Shown here: piece by piece, positions 11,968 through 22,704 of the stretch
Position numbering within the stretch: the first letter of the stretch is position 1
Layout: every line of letters starts with the position of its first letter
Origin: Petunia secreta
Taxonomy: Eukaryota > Streptophyta > Magnoliopsida > Solanales > Solanaceae
Assembly: GCA_029990175.1 (NCBI GenBank)
Contig: JARKIP010000022.1
Span: forward strand, 22,914,001-22,978,000
Direction: 5' to 3'
Length of the DNA: 64,000 bases
Translations under genes and position numbers: made by a program
Notes under the pieces: model-generated
Told to the model about the DNA's origin: nothing
The model's database searches: none
The model's input: only the letters and a program-made list of their open reading frames with translations

Positions 11968-12272
11968 TGATGCAATCGAAATTACGAAAGCGATAAAAGA
12001 TAAGGAACGAGACGAGACTCACACTAAAGTTCGAGTAGCAACGAAGAACTTGTTCCATTACACCCCAAACGATTGGAAAGAATCACCTACGCTAAGCAAC
12101 TATCCTCAAGAGACATGAGGCTCGAGCAAATAGAATGATCGAAGACAGATTGAAGAGCAACTTGGATTCATCCAATTGATTAAGCCAAAATGGTTACAAT
12201 GTCAAGAGCTATGCTCATTTAATGTGTTTTGTGTTCAAAGTAAGGTGAAGAGCAATAAATGAAAGAGGGGTG

Positions 12273-12280
12273 TATTTATA
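12273..12280 (-). promoter_or_regulatory. TATA box of the 3' LTR
   Basis: Minus strand reads TATAAATA in a GC-richer setting (GGGGTGTTATAAATACACC). The matching box of the 5' LTR is at 19108-19115, which would drive the element's transcript. Confidence 0.65.
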
Positions 12281-12335
12281 ACACCCCATTACAATGTTTA
12301 CAACATTCTGGTCTTCTGTTGCCCAAGTTCTCTGC

Positions 12336-12465
12336 GCGATCGCGCAAGAAGTAATGCGATCGCGTAGAGAACTTAAAGCTGAAGCGCGCGATCGCGCGAA
12401 ACAAGGCGCGAAGGCGAAGAACAAAAAAGAACCCTTCGCGATCGCGAAGGTGTGCACGCGATCGC
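12336..12465. promoter_or_regulatory. Cluster of five GCGATCGC palindromes upstream of the LTR TATA box
   Basis: Exact GCGATCGC at 12336-12343, 12356-12363, 12388-12395, 12438-12445 and 12458-12465, several embedded in longer palindromes such as TTCGCGATCGCGAA. They lie about 60-190 bp upstream of the TATA box in the transcribed direction. The same cluster is in the 5' LTR, where the fifth site is mutated (ggaatcgc). In an otherwise AT-rich, CpG-poor region this is a strong departure. A role in promoter control is inferred. Confidence 0.6.
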
Positions 12466-12608
12466 GAAGAGGAAATCCCCTCCTTCAGGCAGTAAGCTCA
12501 GCAGGTGTTCCCCTGTTTTGCTCCTCTGCTTCCTGCACTGTTTTCTGCCCTGTTTCAACATGGATTGAGATCCAATGCATTGTATTTAAGTCCTCTCCCG
12601 AGCTCATA

Positions 12609-15600
12609 TCATCCACGCCTCTCCAAACCAAGTGTAGGTGAGCGTCTTGTATTTCTTTGGCTTGACTTCGAGAATGGTATCGATGCAATTTGGGTTGCAT
12701 CATCCTCCCCTTCTTGAGAAGTTTTCGTCCTCGAAATTAAGGCCTCCTCCTCCAAGGTATCATCACCTAGATCAAAAGAAGTCAAGTCACTAACATTGAA
12801 AATAGTCGATACATTGTACTCACCGGGCAAATCTATCACATATGCATTGTTGTTGATCTTGGACAACACTTGGAATGGGCCATCGCCCCTTGGTGCCAAT
12901 TTCCCTTTCCGTTGGTTGGGAAATCTTTCCTTGCGGAAATGCACCCAAACCGAATCCTCCTTCTTGAAGTCCACTTTCTTTCTTCCTTTGTTTTTCTTGG
13001 GTTCTATCTTCTCATAGGCCTCCTCCAAAGTCTTCCACACCTTGGCGTGAAGTTCAAGCAATGCCTTGGCCCGAGCTTTACCTTCAAAATCAACAACCAC
13101 ATCCCTTGGCAAAGGGGTAAGATCAAGAGGAATCAATGGGATAAAACCATAAACACACTCAAATGGAGTCATGCCAATCATACGATGCAAAGTGCGGTTA
13201 TATGCAAACTCCATGAGAGGTAGCTTATCAATCCAAGTCCCGGCCTTTCCTTTGGTCATAGCTCGAAGTAGAGCTCCCAAAGTCCGGTTCACCACCTCGG
13301 TTTGCCCATCGGTTTGAGGGTGGTGGGACGTGGAGAAGAGCAACTTGGTGCCAAGAGCACCCCACAAACATTTCCAAAAATGGCTAAGGAACTTGGAGTC
13401 CCTATCACTAACAATGGTGCGAGGCACCCCATGCAATTTCAAGACATTATCAATAAACAAGGAAGCCACATGTTGTGAGTCATTAGTCTTTTTGCACGGA
13501 ATGAAGTGAGCCATTTTGGAAAAACGGTCAACGACAACATAAATGCTATCGTGTCCTCCTCTAGTCCGGGGTAAAGCCATAACAAAATCCATAGGAAGAT
13601 CAACCCACGGACTAGTAGGAATGGGCAAAGGAGTGTATAAACCATGGTTGTTGGATCTAGACTTGGCCTTCTTGCAATCCAAGCAAGAATTGCAAAACCT
13701 TTCCACAAGAGGCCTCATTCTTGGCCAATGGAATTGTTCTTTAAGTATGGCCATAGTCTTGTCCACCCCAAAGTGACCCATCAAGCCCCCACAATGTGCT
13801 TCTTGCACTAGCACATCTCTCCAAGAGGACTCGGGGACACATACTCTCCCATGCTTGAAAATGTAGCCATCTACCCATTGGTGCTTTTCTACTCTCTCCC
13901 CACTCACTAGAGCATCATGAATGCTCTTGAGCTTTGGGTCACGGGCATACAATGACTTGATGCTTTCAAAACCCATGAGCCTAGAAGCAAGAGTGGTAGC
14001 AAGAGCGAATTTTCTAGAAAGTGCATCGGCCACAACATTGTCCTTACCCTTTTCGTAATGAATCACATAAGGAAAGGACTCAATGAACTCCACCCATTTG
14101 GCATGTCTCTTGTTCAACTTCTCTTGGCCTCTTAGATGCTTGAGTGACTCATGGTCACTCTTGATCACAAATTCCCGAGGCCATAGATAGTGTTGCCAAT
14201 GGGCTAAAGCTCTCACTAGGGCATACAACTCCTTGTCATACGTGGAGTAATTCAAGGTTGCGCCCTTCAACTTCTCACTAAAGTAGGCAACGGGTTTCCC
14301 TTCTTGCATGAGAACACCCCCAATTCCTACCCCCGAGGCATCACATTCAACCTCAAAAGCCTTCCCGAAGTCGGGCAATTGTAGCAAGGGGGCGGTACTC
14401 AACCTACTTTTCAATTCTTGGAAAGCTCTCTCTTGAGGCTCTCCCCACACAAAGGATTTATCTTTCTTCATCAACTCGGTGAGTGGTGCGGCTATGGTGC
14501 TAAAGTCTCTAACAAAGCGCCTGTAGAAACTAGCAAGGCCATGGAAACTCCTCACATGAGAAATGGTAGTAGGAGTAGGCCAATCTCTAATGGCTTCAAC
14601 TTTGGACTCATCAACTTCCACACCATTGACACTAACAACAAACCCCAAAAAGAAAACCTTTTCAACACAAAAGGCACACTTCTTAAAGTTGGCATAGAGC
14701 TTTTCGGCTCGTAGCACTTCAAGCACTTGACTCAAGTGGCCCACATGGTCGTCTATTGACTTGCTATAAATCAATATGTCATCAAAGTAGACGACCATGA
14801 ATTTGTTGATGAATGGCTTAAGCACGTGGTTCATTAGTCTCATGAAGGTGCTAGGTGCGTTGGAGAGGCCTAAGGGCATCACCAACCATTCATATAGACC
14901 AAACTTGGTCTTGAATGCAGTTTTCCATTCATCCCCGGGTTTCATCCGGATTTGATGGTAGCCGGACCTAAGGTCTATTTTAGAGAAGACACTAGAACCA
15001 CTAAGCTCATCTAGCATATCATCCAAACGAGGTATGGGATGTCGATACTTTACCGTGATCTTGTTGACCGCTCGACAATCTACACACATCCTCCAAGTGC
15101 CATCCTTCTTTGGGACGAGGATCACGGGCACGACACAAGGACTCAAGCTTTCCCTCACCAAGCCTTTGGTAAGCAATTCATCAATTTGCTTTTGTAACTC
15201 CCTTGTGTCCTCGGGATTACTTCTATATGCCGGCTTGTTGGGGATTTGAGATCCCGGGACAAAGTCAATTTGATGTTCAATACCCCTCAAGGGAGGTAAT
15301 CCATCCGGCATCTCATCCGGGAACATGTCCTCAAAGACCTTCAAAACATTATCAATGGCACTAGGCATAGGGTTAGGGTTAGATAAATAATCACTTTCGG
15401 AATTTAAAACCATACCTTTGTGCACTAGGCATATGAGCATCTTGGTGCCATCATTACCTCTCAAATATTCACCCGGTTGCATCAGGGCACACATGCGACC
15501 GGTGGAAGGTGGTGGAGTCTCGGCCAAAGGTTTGGCCACAACCGGGGACTTGGCCTTAGCCGCTTCCCTCAACTCTTTCATGCGCCGATAGTCTTCACTT

Positions 15601-17507
15601 ACTTGTTTTGGGGTCAAAGGTGTAAGCACAAACCTCTTTCCCTCATGCCTAACCGTGTAAGTGTTGGCCCAGCCATCATGAACCACTTGTTTGTCGTATT
15701 GCCAAGGCCTTCCAAACAAAAGGTGGCAAGCTTGCATTGGCACCACGTCAAACATGTGTTCGTCTTGATAGTTCCCAATCTTGAATCTAATCAAGACTTG
15801 CTTCACTACCCTCAATTTCCCACACTCACATAGCCATTGCAAACGGTAGGGGCTAGGGTGCTTAATGGTAGTCAATTTCACTTGTGAGACCAAGGATTGG
15901 CTCACCACATTTGCACAACTACCCGAGTCAATAATCATGGAACAAACTTGCCCCTTCACTCTACACCCGACATGGAACAAGTTCTCCCTTTGTTCATCCT
16001 CCCTCTCCTCACCCAACATGGTTCCCAAGATGCGACGCACCACAAGGAACATATTAGGATCATCCCCCTCCGTCGCTCTCTCCTCACCCTCAACTTCCTC
16101 ACTCTCCTCTTCAACTTCACCCTCGGACTCACATTCACCCTCATAAACCAACCCATCATCCATCACAATCATTGTTTTCCGGGTAGGGCACTCTTTGGCA
16201 AAGTGTCCATAACCCTTGCATTTATGACATTGGAAAGAAGAAGAAGAAGGAGTATTTAAAGTAGTTTTAGGAATACCTCCAACCTCTTTATGGTCGCTTC
16301 TCGGGGTGGCCTTTTCAAAAGGCTTCTTCACTTCTCGACTCCCACTTGCTCCACTAGAATATGGGCTTTTCCATTCTTTGGTACGAGTTGATGGAGTGGT
16401 GGTGGCAGTACTCCTATAGCGAGGAGCTTTCTCTTCTTTGAGCCATTTCTCGGCTTCAACCGCGGGATCACAAACATCTTGTAAGGAGTGGAAAATGTGA
16501 AGTCTCAATTGGGAGGCAATCTCCCTACTCAAGCCACTTTTGAAAAGGATGATAGCTTGTTCCTCATCCTCCGTTTCCATATCAAGAGCCATCCGGTTCT
16601 TCTCAAAGTCGTTGAAATATTCATCAACGGACTTGTAACCTTGCTTCAATTCATAGAGCTTTTTGAGTTGCTCTTGTCGATACTTGGGAGTCACATACTT
16701 GTTGTTCATAACTTCTTTCAACTCTTCCCAAGTGATGTTCATCCGCAACCCAAGTCTTCTCCTTGAACGCTTGATGGATTCCCACCAAGTAGAGGCATAG
16801 GACTCAAATGATGATATAGCATAAGTGGTCTTCTTCTCCTCGGTCATATCATTTGTGTCAAAGACCCGCTCCAATTGGACTTTCCATTCAAGAAATGCTT
16901 CTGGATCACTAGCCCCTTTAAAGGGAGGGATAGTGATCTTGAAACTATTGAGATTAGTGTCACGACCCCCTCGGTTTGGTTCCGGTTGAACCCCATAGTT
17001 GTCATCAACATCATCATATTCCCTTCCCAAGTTTCTTCCCATGTAAGCTCTTAGAGGTCCTCGACCTCGCCCACGACCTCTATCTACACCTCGGCCTCCA
17101 TTCATCGCTCTCCTATTTGGATAGGGAGCATCAAAGTAATCATCATCAAGTCCGAGGCCCTCCCCTTCTTGAGCTTCATCAACTTGCTCAAGAGGTGCAA
17201 TGTTTCTCCGAGGCCTTAGGAATGGAACATCTCCTTGGGGATTGCCCAAGGGTTGGGGATTGCCCAACATTCTTTCTCTAGCAAGAGCCTCATCCCTCAA
17301 CCGTTGTCGACGACCTAGCTCCGCATATTGATTCGATTTCATGATTGAATCATCACTAGTGCCTTCACCGGTATCTTTTGGGACACTCGGGGTCCTCTCC
17401 TTTTTAAAAGTCTCCATATTAAGGTTTAAGGCCTTCACCTCGGCTAGCAAACTAGCCAAGACGTCGGTTGGAACCTCAATGGTACTCTTTGCTTCCTCCT
17501 CCGTCAT
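12609..17507 (-). CDS. CRM chromovirus Gag-Pol polyprotein (intact frame, CR tail frameshifted)
   Basis: The frame is open from 17558. I place the start at the ATG at 17507 (MTEEEAKST), which follows a splice-acceptor-like TTGTAG and matches the start of element B. Numbering from the upstream end of the frame, regions are: capsid about 205-355; CCHC knuckle CHKCKGYGHFAKEC about 444; protease DSGS about 544; reverse transcriptase about 800-960 with YFDD near 924; RNase H about 1065-1180; integrase zinc finger and DDE core about 1240-1450. The product would copy element RNA into cDNA and insert it. The last about 31 codons lie in the 3' LTR. There the frame departs from the CR motif that the 5' LTR still encodes, because of a 2-nt deletion. 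Otherwise the frame looks functional. Confidence 0.9.
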   Translation of the reverse strand: MTEEEAKSTIEVPTDVLASLLAEVKALNLNMETFKKERTPSVPKDTGEGTSDDSIMKSNQYAELGRRQRLRDEALARERMLGNPQPLGNPQGDVPFLRPRRNIAPLEQVDEAQEGEGLGLDDDYFDAPYPNRRAMNGGRGVDRGRGRGRGPLRAYMGRNLGREYDDVDDNYGVQPEPNRGGRDTNLNSFKITIPPFKGASDPEAFLEWKVQLERVFDTNDMTEEKKTTYAISSFESYASTWWESIKRSRRRLGLRMNITWEELKEVMNNKYVTPKYRQEQLKKLYELKQGYKSVDEYFNDFEKNRMALDMETEDEEQAIILFKSGLSREIASQLRLHIFHSLQDVCDPAVEAEKWLKEEKAPRYRSTATTTPSTRTKEWKSPYSSGASGSREVKKPFEKATPRSDHKEVGGIPKTTLNTPSSSSFQCHKCKGYGHFAKECPTRKTMIVMDDGLVYEGECESEGEVEEESEEVEGEERATEGDDPNMFLVVRRILGTMLGEEREDEQRENLFHVGCRVKGQVCSMIIDSGSCANVVSQSLVSQVKLTTIKHPSPYRLQWLCECGKLRVVKQVLIRFKIGNYQDEHMFDVVPMQACHLLFGRPWQYDKQVVHDGWANTYTVRHEGKRFVLTPLTPKQVSEDYRRMKELREAAKAKSPVVAKPLAETPPPSTGRMCALMQPGEYLRGNDGTKMLICLVHKGMVLNSESDYLSNPNPMPSAIDNVLKVFEDMFPDEMPDGLPPLRGIEHQIDFVPGSQIPNKPAYRSNPEDTRELQKQIDELLTKGLVRESLSPCVVPVILVPKKDGTWRMCVDCRAVNKITVKYRHPIPRLDDMLDELSGSSVFSKIDLRSGYHQIRMKPGDEWKTAFKTKFGLYEWLVMPLGLSNAPSTFMRLMNHVLKPFINKFMVVYFDDILIYSKSIDDHVGHLSQVLEVLRAEKLYANFKKCAFCVEKVFFLGFVVSVNGVEVDESKVEAIRDWPTPTTISHVRSFHGLASFYRRFVRDFSTIAAPLTELMKKDKSFVWGEPQERAFQELKSRLSTAPLLQLPDFGKAFEVECDASGVGIGGVLMQEGKPVAYFSEKLKGATLNYSTYDKELYALVRALAHWQHYLWPREFVIKSDHESLKHLRGQEKLNKRHAKWVEFIESFPYVIHYEKGKDNVVADALSRKFALATTLASRLMGFESIKSLYARDPKLKSIHDALVSGERVEKHQWVDGYIFKHGRVCVPESSWRDVLVQEAHCGGLMGHFGVDKTMAILKEQFHWPRMRPLVERFCNSCLDCKKAKSRSNNHGLYTPLPIPTSPWVDLPMDFVMALPRTRGGHDSIYVVVDRFSKMAHFIPCKKTNDSQHVASLFIDNVLKLHGVPRTIVSDRDSKFLSHFWKCLWGALGTKLLFSTSHHPQTDGQTEVVNRTLGALLRAMTKGKAGTWIDKLPLMEFAYNRTLHRMIGMTPFECVYGFIPLIPLDLTPLPRDVVVDFEGKARAKALLELHAKVWKTLEEAYEKIEPKKNKGRKKVDFKKEDSVWVHFRKERFPNQRKGKLAPRGDGPFQVLSKINNNAYVIDLPGEYNVSTIFNVSDLTSFDLGDDTLEEEALISRTKTSQEGEDDATQIASIPFSKSSQRNTRRSPTLGLERRG
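12703..12715 (-). other. Polypurine tract of element A
   Basis: Minus strand reads AAGAAGGGGAGGA directly before the 3' LTR, the expected plus-strand primer site. It overlaps the pol frame. Confidence 0.7.
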
Positions 17508-18787
17508 GTACCTACAACAATCAAAAACAAGAAAAGAGATTAGAGTAAATGTTGTCACTCACTCCCTCACTTTTGTTTGTCACTCGGGTTCACTCAAGTT
17601 GGGGTTAGGTTCACATAAGCTTGAGATCAATGGCCTCCTCATAGTTGCGCAACCTTCTCAATGATCAAACCAAAATACAAGAACCAAATGCTCTTCGGGA
17701 AGAGTGCATTCAATGGTACTCGATAAACGCTAAGCTATTTGGTGCGCACTTGAACCAAAAAATTAACTACGAATCTTCTTTGAATTCTACTCTCCTTCTA
17801 GGCACGAGTATCCTATTCGCACAATGGATTAGTACTAATTAGGTAGAAGTGTTACCCTCAAAGTACTAACCGGAAGTGACGCGATCAAATGTTCAAAGAT
17901 CGAGTCGTCACTAAACGGATTCGGAATTGGATGAATTTTGGTTTGTGATCTACAAACTCACCATATTTGATGATGCTAGGGGAGTTTTGGTGGTTGAAAA
18001 CTGTTACGATGCCTTTGCGAACGTTCTGTCCCAGTTCAAGAAAATCTGGAAATTCAGTACCCTTCGCGATCGCGTGCAGAGGGGCACGATCGCGATGTAC
18101 TAATTGAAGAAATGACGCGTTCGCGTGAGACCTTGCGCGATCTCGCAGGTCTGTTCAGCAGAACCAGAAACTCGACTGAAAACTGCAGTTTTGGCACAAA
18201 CAACACCCCAAATTCAACTTGTTTCAGTTTTCAAGCTTACTAATGGTGTTTCAAACTGTAGTAAACAATCCCCACTGGTTTTATCACACAAACAGCCAAC
18301 AAACAACTTGTTTTCAATGATCTTTGGACAAGTTCTTCAAAATGTTCAAAACCTTCAAGATTTAAAATTTTGATTTTCACTCCAAGACTCCAAATGATGT
18401 TATGGTGGTATCAAAACGACGGGAAAACTATAAGGAGTAAACCCCGATACCAAACAAACAAGAATTCACAACATCAATCGAGTTCTAGCAAATTTTGCAA
18501 AATATTCAACCTAGGGTTCAAATTTTCCAACTTTTGATTCTCAACTCCAAAACGTGTTTTGTTGGTTCCCAATTGTCGAGATTATGTAAACAAACAATCC
18601 CCGATAATCAACACCAACAAAGTCACAACAACAAATGATTTCTATCAAATTTTTGGATTTTCAAGTTTTTGATTTTTTTTTCTTCTTTTTCAATATAACA
18701 AGAACAAGAACAAGAAAGTAAACATGAAACAAAGATGACAAGCACGAAGAGTAGGACGAGGGCTCGTAAGAACGCAACCCTAGCCTT
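17508..18787 (-). other. 5' leader of CRM element A
   Basis: About 1.3 kb between PBS and gag with no conserved frame. Just before the gag ATG the minus strand has a pyrimidine-rich run and TGTTGTAG|GTAC, a good 3' splice site. Further GATCGCG-type motifs occur at 18065-18140. Confidence 0.6.
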
Positions 18788-18799
18788 GCTCTGATACCA
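18788..18799 (-). other. tRNA-iMet primer-binding site of element A
   Basis: Minus strand reads TGGTATCAGAGC, an exact match to the plant initiator tRNA-Met PBS core, 2 nt from the LTR edge. Confidence 0.9.
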
Positions 18800-18801
18800 A
18801 C

Positions 18802-19549
18802 TGATGCAATCGAAATTATGAAAGCGTTAAAAGATAAGGAACGAGACGAGGCTTACACTAAAGTTCGAGTAGCAACGAAGAACTTGTTCCGTTACACCAC
18901 AAACGATTGGAAAGAATCACCTACGCTAAGAAACTATCCTCAAGAGACACGAGGCTTGAGCAAATAGAATGATCGAAGACGGATTGAAGAGCTACTTGGA
19001 TTCATCCAATTGATTCAAGCCAAAATGGTTACAATGTCAAGAGCTATGCTCATTTAATGTGTTTTGTGTTCAAAGTAAGGTGAAGAGCAATAAATGAAAG
19101 AGGGGTGTATTTATAACACCCCATTACAATGTTTACAACATTCTGGTTCGCTGTTGCCCAAGTTCTCTGCGCGATCGCGCAAGAAGTAATGCGATCGCGT
19201 GGAGAACTTAAAGCTGAAGCGCGCGATCGCGCGAAACAAGGCGCGAAGGCGAAGAACAAAAGAGAAACCTTCGCGATCGCGAAGGTGTGCACGGAATCGC
19301 GAAGAGGAAATCCCCTCCATCAGGCAGTAAGCTCAGCAGGTGTTCTCCTGTTTTGCCCCGTTTTGCTCCCCTGCTTCCTGCACTGTTTCCTGCCCTGTTT
19401 CCACATGGATTGAGCTCCAATGCATTGTCTTTAAGTCCTCTCCTGAGCGCATATCATCCACGCCTCTCCTAACCAAGTGTAGGTGAGTGTCTTGTATTTC
19501 TTTGGCTTGACTTCGAGTGAATGGTCTCGATGCAATTTGGGTTGCATCA
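18802..19549 (-). repeat. 5' LTR of CRM element A
   Basis: Direct repeat of 11968-12702. It carries the TATA box (19108-19115, minus) and the palindrome cluster (19170-19285). Near its start on the minus strand it has an open CR-type segment (RPFTRSQAKEI) that is frameshifted in the 3' LTR. Confidence 0.9.
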
Positions 19550-21815
19550 ACTAGTACTAGACTAGATTTTATGTTCTGTTAGTGTCGATATAAGTGAAAA
19601 GTGGTTTTATTTTTCTTCATTAACATTTCAGTTTGTTCTGAGACACTATATGCAGGAGCAAGCCGTTCCGGAATATTGTATTTTCTGAGGTCTCTATAGC
19701 TCGTTTCGCGCCGGAAGACAATCGTTGGAAATTAAGATACATAGGAGAAGAAATTAGTTTTCGAGAATGGCTGCAAGTATGAGGATTCGACGAGGATACG
19801 CTAGCTGATGCTGAGTATTGACATATTTCTCGATCGGGACCGATTGGAAGGTGTACCCCTACGAAGGCAGGCAGCCTCTTCCGGTAATGAAACATGCACA
19901 GTGTAATTAAGGGGTGGACCGACCATAAGGCCACTAAAGCCATTGCTTTAGGACCCCAAATTATGAAAGGCCCGACTTTTACTACCATTAGATATAATAG
20001 TAAATAATTAGTATAACTCTTATTCAATGAACTTATGATATCATGTGAAAAGTGTATGATTGATATCGAATCGTTTGAGCTTAGACGTGAAGAATACGAA
20101 CTGATGATCTTTAACGATACAATGGGCTAGTATAATCTATTTTGAACTTGATATCTTATATACGTTATTTTCACTATGTCAAAATGTAATAAAGACAAAA
20201 TTTGTTACTTATTTTCGAGCACTTTTTGGGTGGAAAACTTGTTTGGACATACTTTTTTACCTAAGTTTTGAAAAACCAAAAAGTGGCCAAGGCCACTGTT
20301 TAGAATTTTTTGTTTTTCACACTCACAAAACTTCAATTTTTTTTCAAATGAAATGTATGTGCAAACATTAACTTTAAGTTTATTTTTTTTTTTTGACAAC
20401 TCAAATTCAAAAATTAAAATTTCCAAGTTTCAACCAAATCTATGTCCAAACGCTAGCTAGCTTAATATTGGGCTTACAGACTAGTACGAATTATTAAATA
20501 CATTAGGACTTTGGCGGCCTCACATGTCTAAGGTAGATTATGTCCAATTAAGCGAAGTAGGTATTTGTTGAATACGTTGGGGGGAATCTACCAAAGCTAG
20601 GCAGATAGATAGACTTCTTTTGCTTGTATAGTAATATACTATTGTGATGTGGACATTAGACGACCTTTATCTCGTTTTTTTTGGAGCATCTCTACTCAAT
20701 CACCCGACTTCCCACCGATAAACAATTTAAATTAGTTAGTGACGCATCATTTAAATATGTTTTGTATGTTGATATCGTTAATAGGCGTCATTTCCGTATT
20801 TTTTATGCATTTCATTTCCTACTAATAATCATGCTATAATCGCCCAACTTGCACGACACAATCACTAGAAGAGCAAATACAAGAAGAGCTATAGACCAAA
20901 TACAGCAACGGTGGTGGAAAGGGTGATTGAAGGAGTCTCCAAAATCCAATACTTGCTTGATTTGATTTGATAGCACAACATATAGAGCAGGGGCGATGCA
21001 ACAACTCGTCTATATGGACTGGTTGAAAGGATTTGCGAGTGTACATTTTCTACCATGCCGCCCCACTTGCATACTATGGCATGATTTTTGGAGGGAAAAT
21101 AGCTTTAAGGCGGGAAAGTTCTGAGATTTCTTAACCTATTCTTTTCTTAATATAAGTGCCATTAAACTAAACTTAGAAAACACAACACAAAACATGAAGG
21201 GGTTGGATGCACAAAGTAGTTTTTCTCCCTCAGGACGTTCATCACTAATGTGTGCTGTACATATCTCGGCATCATGCCTTAAATATGGACAGCTGGTATC
21301 TTATTTGAGAATTTAATTGCTCCTTTTTTATTTCTTGATTGTTCTTGCATGGGTCCTTAAGTCATGCTAATGCATATCTTTATGTATAACAACACTAACA
21401 CTGGTCATGACTAACTTATTACAACACTTACCGATTAAACTGTCAAGGTATCTTCCAGAAGATGCATCTAGGTGCATCCTCAATTGTTCTTCCCAGCTAT
21501 GGGGATGTTCGCTACTCGGGCAAAGGTAAAAAAAAATAGGAAGTGGTTCCAAGAGATTTGCAAAGGCGGTGTAGGTCTGGGCTGGGGACGTGCTCAACTT
21601 TCAAATTGAACAAGTTGTTGGAGGTGTGGCACCTTTTAGCGTTATCGTCCATTCCCCAGCTGGGGTCAAAACTCCAAGTCCGAGTAAAAGCCAAGAGGCG
21701 AACTATAGCAGCCCAACTAAGGTTGATTATCGTATTTGTTCTTGGGTTACACTGTTAGTATTAGTTATTAGATGACTTTAATAACGTACTTTAAATATCG
21801 TCAACCTTATAACAG
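19550..21815. other. Intergenic, no gene seen
   Basis: AT-rich DNA with a possible MITE at 20236-20453. The short frames have no recognisable features. Confidence 0.5.
20236..20453. mobile_element. Possible MITE with GTTTGGACATA-type ends
   Basis: The left end has gtttggacata and the right end the inverse tatgtccaaac, about 215 bp apart, with AT-rich filling. This resembles hAT-type MITEs common in Solanaceae. Only 11 bp of inverted match is clear and no target duplication was found. Confidence 0.35.
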
Positions 21816-22067
21816 GTTCTTCAACAAACCGTTGCATCGAAAATCGATTTATATGGTGTAGCCATAGACATCCGCAACGGCTTGCAACAACAGGTACTGC
21901 GCATAAGGAATGATATAGGGCATATCAGGTCGGTGACCCTATTAGGCTTGGAACGACAGTTGGAACAAAAAATTCAGGAATTGAATACTGCTGAGTCAAA
22001 TGTTGCGCACGCCCAAGCTGATGTCCATGATGATATCAACTTCATGGGCACACCCGTGAAAGTATAG
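21816..22067 (+). CDS. Possible terminal exon of an unrecognised gene
   Basis: An 83-codon frame without ATG opens right after a splice-acceptor-like TTATAACAG and runs to a TAG at 22065-22067. The predicted segment is hydrophilic and Gln/Asp-rich. It has a likely amphipathic helix (LERQLEQKIQELNTAESN) that could form a coiled coil. An in-frame stop lies just upstream of the AG, which fits an exon boundary. I could not identify the upstream exons; a plus-strand frame at 21543-21758 is only a candidate. It may be a gene fragment. Confidence 0.3.
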   Translation, partial: VLQQTVASKIDLYGVAIDIRNGLQQQVLRIRNDIGHIRSVTLLGLERQLEQKIQELNTAESNVAHAQADVHDDINFMGTPVKV

Positions 22068-22704
22068 CTTCGTTTGGGAGGCTTTGTAATGTACATAACA
22101 TACTATTTGATGTTATTTGTCTCTACGGTTCTGTACAATGGCAAAGCCTCTCTTTTGACTATTTTTGGTTTGGGTTTTTATCTGCTTTGTACTTATCCAA
22201 ACGGAGGCTTGGTTATACCCACCTCCTTGTAAACAATCATTTTGCTCATTATGCATCTAACGGATACTACTATAAGTGCATGATTGTTTGGTCTGGATGA
22301 GGTAGAATCACTTCGGTCTTCTAACCATAAAAGTATATCTTGGTGCTTTTAACAAGGAGAATAAACTTACGATTATATTCTTGGTACTGGGAAGTACACT
22401 TTCAATTAGAAATAACAGTGACTTTCTTAATCCCACACCCGAAGAGAGAGGTTAACGTGCCAACCGACCTCTCCGGTGAACTAAAAGTATTGTATGAGCA
22501 GTGAACCAAGCATGTTCATATGCATTAGGGTGATCATGCTCCTCTCCATCACATAACAGGTGTCGTGATATTCAAGGATAACGATTGAGATTAGATTAAT
22601 CAAATTAATATCTAATCCTGATTGGGTTGATGTAAAAGAATTATTTCCATACATTAGCTCACAATTTTTCCAAGTTAGATTTGTTCTGTTTGTCTCTTTA
22701 TTTC
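22068..22704. other. No gene seen
   Basis: Intergenic sequence up to the (TA)n tract at the pararetrovirus border. Confidence 0.5.

Larger units (their letters stand above)
11968..12702 (-). repeat. 3' LTR of CRM element A
   Basis: Ends are tgatgcaatcg and gggttgcatca, giving TGATGCAA...TTGCATCA. It is a direct repeat of 18802-19549. It contains a TATA box on the minus strand (12280-12273), five GCGATCGC palindromes upstream of it, and the last codons of pol. Relative to the 5' LTR it lacks 2 nt in the CR-tail region. Confidence 0.9.
11968..19549 (-). mobile_element. Full-length CRM-clade Ty3/gypsy chromovirus (element A)
   Basis: A 7.6-kb element on the minus strand with two LTRs (11968-12702 and 18802-19549), a tRNA-iMet PBS (18788-18799), a polypurine tract (12703-12715) and one uninterrupted gag-pol frame. 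The YFDD reverse transcriptase, the GLASFYRRF(V/R)xDFS segment and the integrase wording (LPR, DRFSKMAHFIPC, HGVPRTIVSDRD) are those of the CRM clade, a chromovirus lineage known for centromere targeting in plants. The LTRs differ by roughly 3% by eye. Flanking 5-mers (gtaac and actag) do not form a clear target-site duplication. Confidence 0.9.
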
